This document shows, piece by piece, positions 63,078 to 64,000 of a DNA stretch of 64,000 bases. The stretch lies in assembly GCA_042663485.1 (NCBI GenBank), contig JBHTAF010000001.1, one strand, 5' to 3'. The DNA is from Natronosalvus sp042663485 (GTDB lineage Archaea > Halobacteriota > Halobacteria > Halobacteriales > Natrialbaceae). The translations under genes were made by a program, and so were the position numbers. Every line of letters begins with the position of its first letter. The first letter of the stretch is position 1. The notes under the pieces are model-generated. The model was not told the DNA's origin. It saw nothing but the letters and a program-made list of their open reading frames with translations, and did not search any database.

Positions 63078-63530
63078 TCAAAAGGAGATGTGGGAGGTCG
63101 ACGACGGCCCCTCGTCGCCACCGTCGTCCCTGGCCCCATCTTCGTCCGCGTCTCTGTCAGTCTCGAGGCCGCCCTCGTGGTCGAAGTGATATATCGAATC
63201 CGTCAGGTAGACACGGCCGTCCTCCACGGTTACGTCGACGCCGACGAGTCGCGTCCCGGCGGCTTCGCCGTTATCGCACGCCCCCGAACAGGCGTCGTAC
63301 ATCGAGCCGTGTCGCGGGCAGATGATCTCCTCGTCGCGCATCGCGACGCCGCGGCCGACGTCGAGTCGCTGCGGTTCGTGCATACAGCGGTTGATCCACC
63401 CCTCGACGCCGTCCTCACAGGGGACGAGGATCGCCTCCTCGGCCTCGCCGTAGCGGTCGCGAACCGTGAACAGCCACGACCGGGATTCGTGGACCGTCTC
63501 GACCGTCGTGAGTTCCGTCCGGTCTGCCAT
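63078..63530 (-). CDS. Rieske-type [2Fe-2S] protein
   Basis: A small soluble Rieske ferredoxin of 150 residues. The cluster ligands are Cys49 and His51 (CMH) and Cys71 and His74 (CPRHG). The extra cysteines in DACSGACDNG following the second pair are unusual in number. The last 30 residues are an acidic tail. Related proteins serve as electron carriers to oxygenases or nitrite reductases, and no partner is visible. It is convergent with ribB and divergent from the Trm5-like gene. Confidence 0.88.
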   Translation of the reverse strand: MADRTELTTVETVHESRSWLFTVRDRYGEAEEAILVPCEDGVEGWINRCMHEPQRLDVGRGVAMRDEEIICPRHGSMYDACSGACDNGEAAGTRLVGVDVTVEDGRVYLTDSIYHFDHEGGLETDRDADEDGARDDGGDEGPSSTSHISF

Positions 63531-63597
63531 GTATGGGCCGGTTCCAACGCGAGCGACAAAACGTCACCGTTAGGACATCGGAGTGGCGACAGGAGAT

Positions 63598-64000
63598 ATG
63601 GACGTGCCGTGTGTCCGCGTTCGCCCCGAGCACGGCGAGACCGTTCGGAGTCGGCTTGCCGACGCGGACCTGATCGCCGACGAGTTCGAGATCACCGTCG
63701 AGGACGGCTGGCTCTACGTTCCAGTCGCGGTCCAGAGTGGATACTCGAGCGAAGCGGACGACGAGGGCGAAGCGGACGACGAGGGCGAAACGGACGGCGA
63801 GAGCGGACGCCCGGTAGACGCCCTGCTCTCGGATCTCGAGGATCTCGAGGTGGACTACGCGCTCGTCGACCACGACGTACCCGCTCGCGATACACAGACG
63901 ATGCCCGCGGATCTCCTCGGCTTCGAGCCTTCCTACGAACGGCTGGGGGACACCGCGCTCCTCGAGGAGGATGATCCGGAACGGGCGCGGGAGATCGCCG
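63598..64000 (+). CDS. Trm5-family tRNA (guanine37-N1) methyltransferase, N-terminal part
   Basis: Only the first 134 residues are in the window. The start MDVPCVRVRPEHGETVRSRL and the strand VEDGWLYVPVAV match the D1 domain of archaeal Trm5. The segment LLGFEPSYERLGDTALLEEDDPERAREIA matches the conserved SYxxxGDIAI region. Trm5 makes m1G37, the substrate of Taw1, but the Taw2 (wyosine aminocarboxypropyl transferase) and Trm5 subfamilies share this N-terminus, so the exact member is uncertain. An acidic insert at about residues 52-69 is encoded by an 18-base tandem repeat. The catalytic domain lies beyond the edge. Confidence 0.78.
   Translation, partial: MDVPCVRVRPEHGETVRSRLADADLIADEFEITVEDGWLYVPVAVQSGYSSEADDEGEADDEGETDGESGRPVDALLSDLEDLEVDYALVDHDVPARDTQTMPADLLGFEPSYERLGDTALLEEDDPERAREIA
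63751..63804 (+). repeat. 18-base in-frame tandem repeat inside the Trm5-like gene
   Basis: Two exact copies of GAAGCGGACGACGAGGGC (63751-63768 and 63769-63786) are followed by a degenerate third (GAAACGGACGGCGAGAGC, 63787-63804). They encode EADDEG-EADDEG-ETDGES, an acidic loop expansion that does not break the frame. Confidence 0.85.

Overview
The window comes from a halophilic archaeon (class Halobacteria). The proteins are strongly acidic, the GC content is high, the Leu-Glu hexamer CTCGAG is extremely common, and several exported proteins carry twin-arginine signals. Many starts lie 25-30 bases after a TATA element, which points to leaderless mRNAs. The gene set is also haloarchaeal: bacterioruberin genes, a malic enzyme fused to a phosphotransacetylase-like domain, CDC48, an RbkR-type riboflavin kinase/regulator, Taw1, an archaeosortase-type C-terminus and ribosomal protein S17e. 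CTCGAG richness is reminiscent of Natrialbaceae, but I cannot name a genus from this window.

Layout. 0-5.3 kb: amino-acid ABC importer lipoprotein, GT2 glycosyltransferase, malic enzyme, divergent coaD. 5.3-10.1 kb: a decayed membrane-protein gene and a 1369-residue secreted alpha-amylase with a PGF-CTERM anchor. 10.1-16.3 kb: a small TFIIB-like protein, tRNA-Leu(TAG) with duplicated 3' ends, sucCD, a RecA-like HTR-type protein, and a coupled pair of coiled-coil and Cys-rich proteins. 16.3-20 kb: S17e, DUF447 and CitG-like genes, then a frameshifted PQQ-propeller gene. 20.3-29.1 kb: CDC48 ATPase, archaetidylserine decarboxylase, Lhr-type helicase, thiI and a GCS2-type ligase. 29.2-39.1 kb: M24 peptidase, otsAB, a Tat-exported metzincin, birA, uspA, thiC with a palindromic operator candidate, and a PhzF-like gene.

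39.1-41.8 kb is an AT-richer accessory patch. It holds a tyrosine recombinase, small membrane-protein and broken zinc-finger remnants, and dispersed hairpin repeats. 41.8-50.3 kb returns to core genes: ppsA, a methyltransferase, an SDR, and the bacterioruberin cluster crtD-lyeJ-cruF.

50.4-59.4 kb is a glycerol catabolism locus: glpA-glpB-(85-codon ORF)-glpC-Cdc6-like gene on the minus strand, divergent from glpK and a membrane-protein gene. 59.5 kb to the end: phosphoglycolate phosphatase, taw1, rbkR-ribB, a Rieske protein and the start of a Trm5-family tRNA methyltransferase.

Most of the window is ordinary haloarchaeal metabolism: glycerol and C4-acid carbon use, gluconeogenesis through PEP synthase, trehalose, carotenoid, thiamine, riboflavin and CoA synthesis. 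The least explained parts are the 85-codon ORF fused by overlapping start/stop codons between glpB and glpC, the integrase/hairpin-repeat patch, the tRNA-Leu scars, several tandem repeats in front of genes, and palindromes at the thiC and crtD promoters. I did not find a clear defence island, CRISPR array, prophage or other complete undescribed system.
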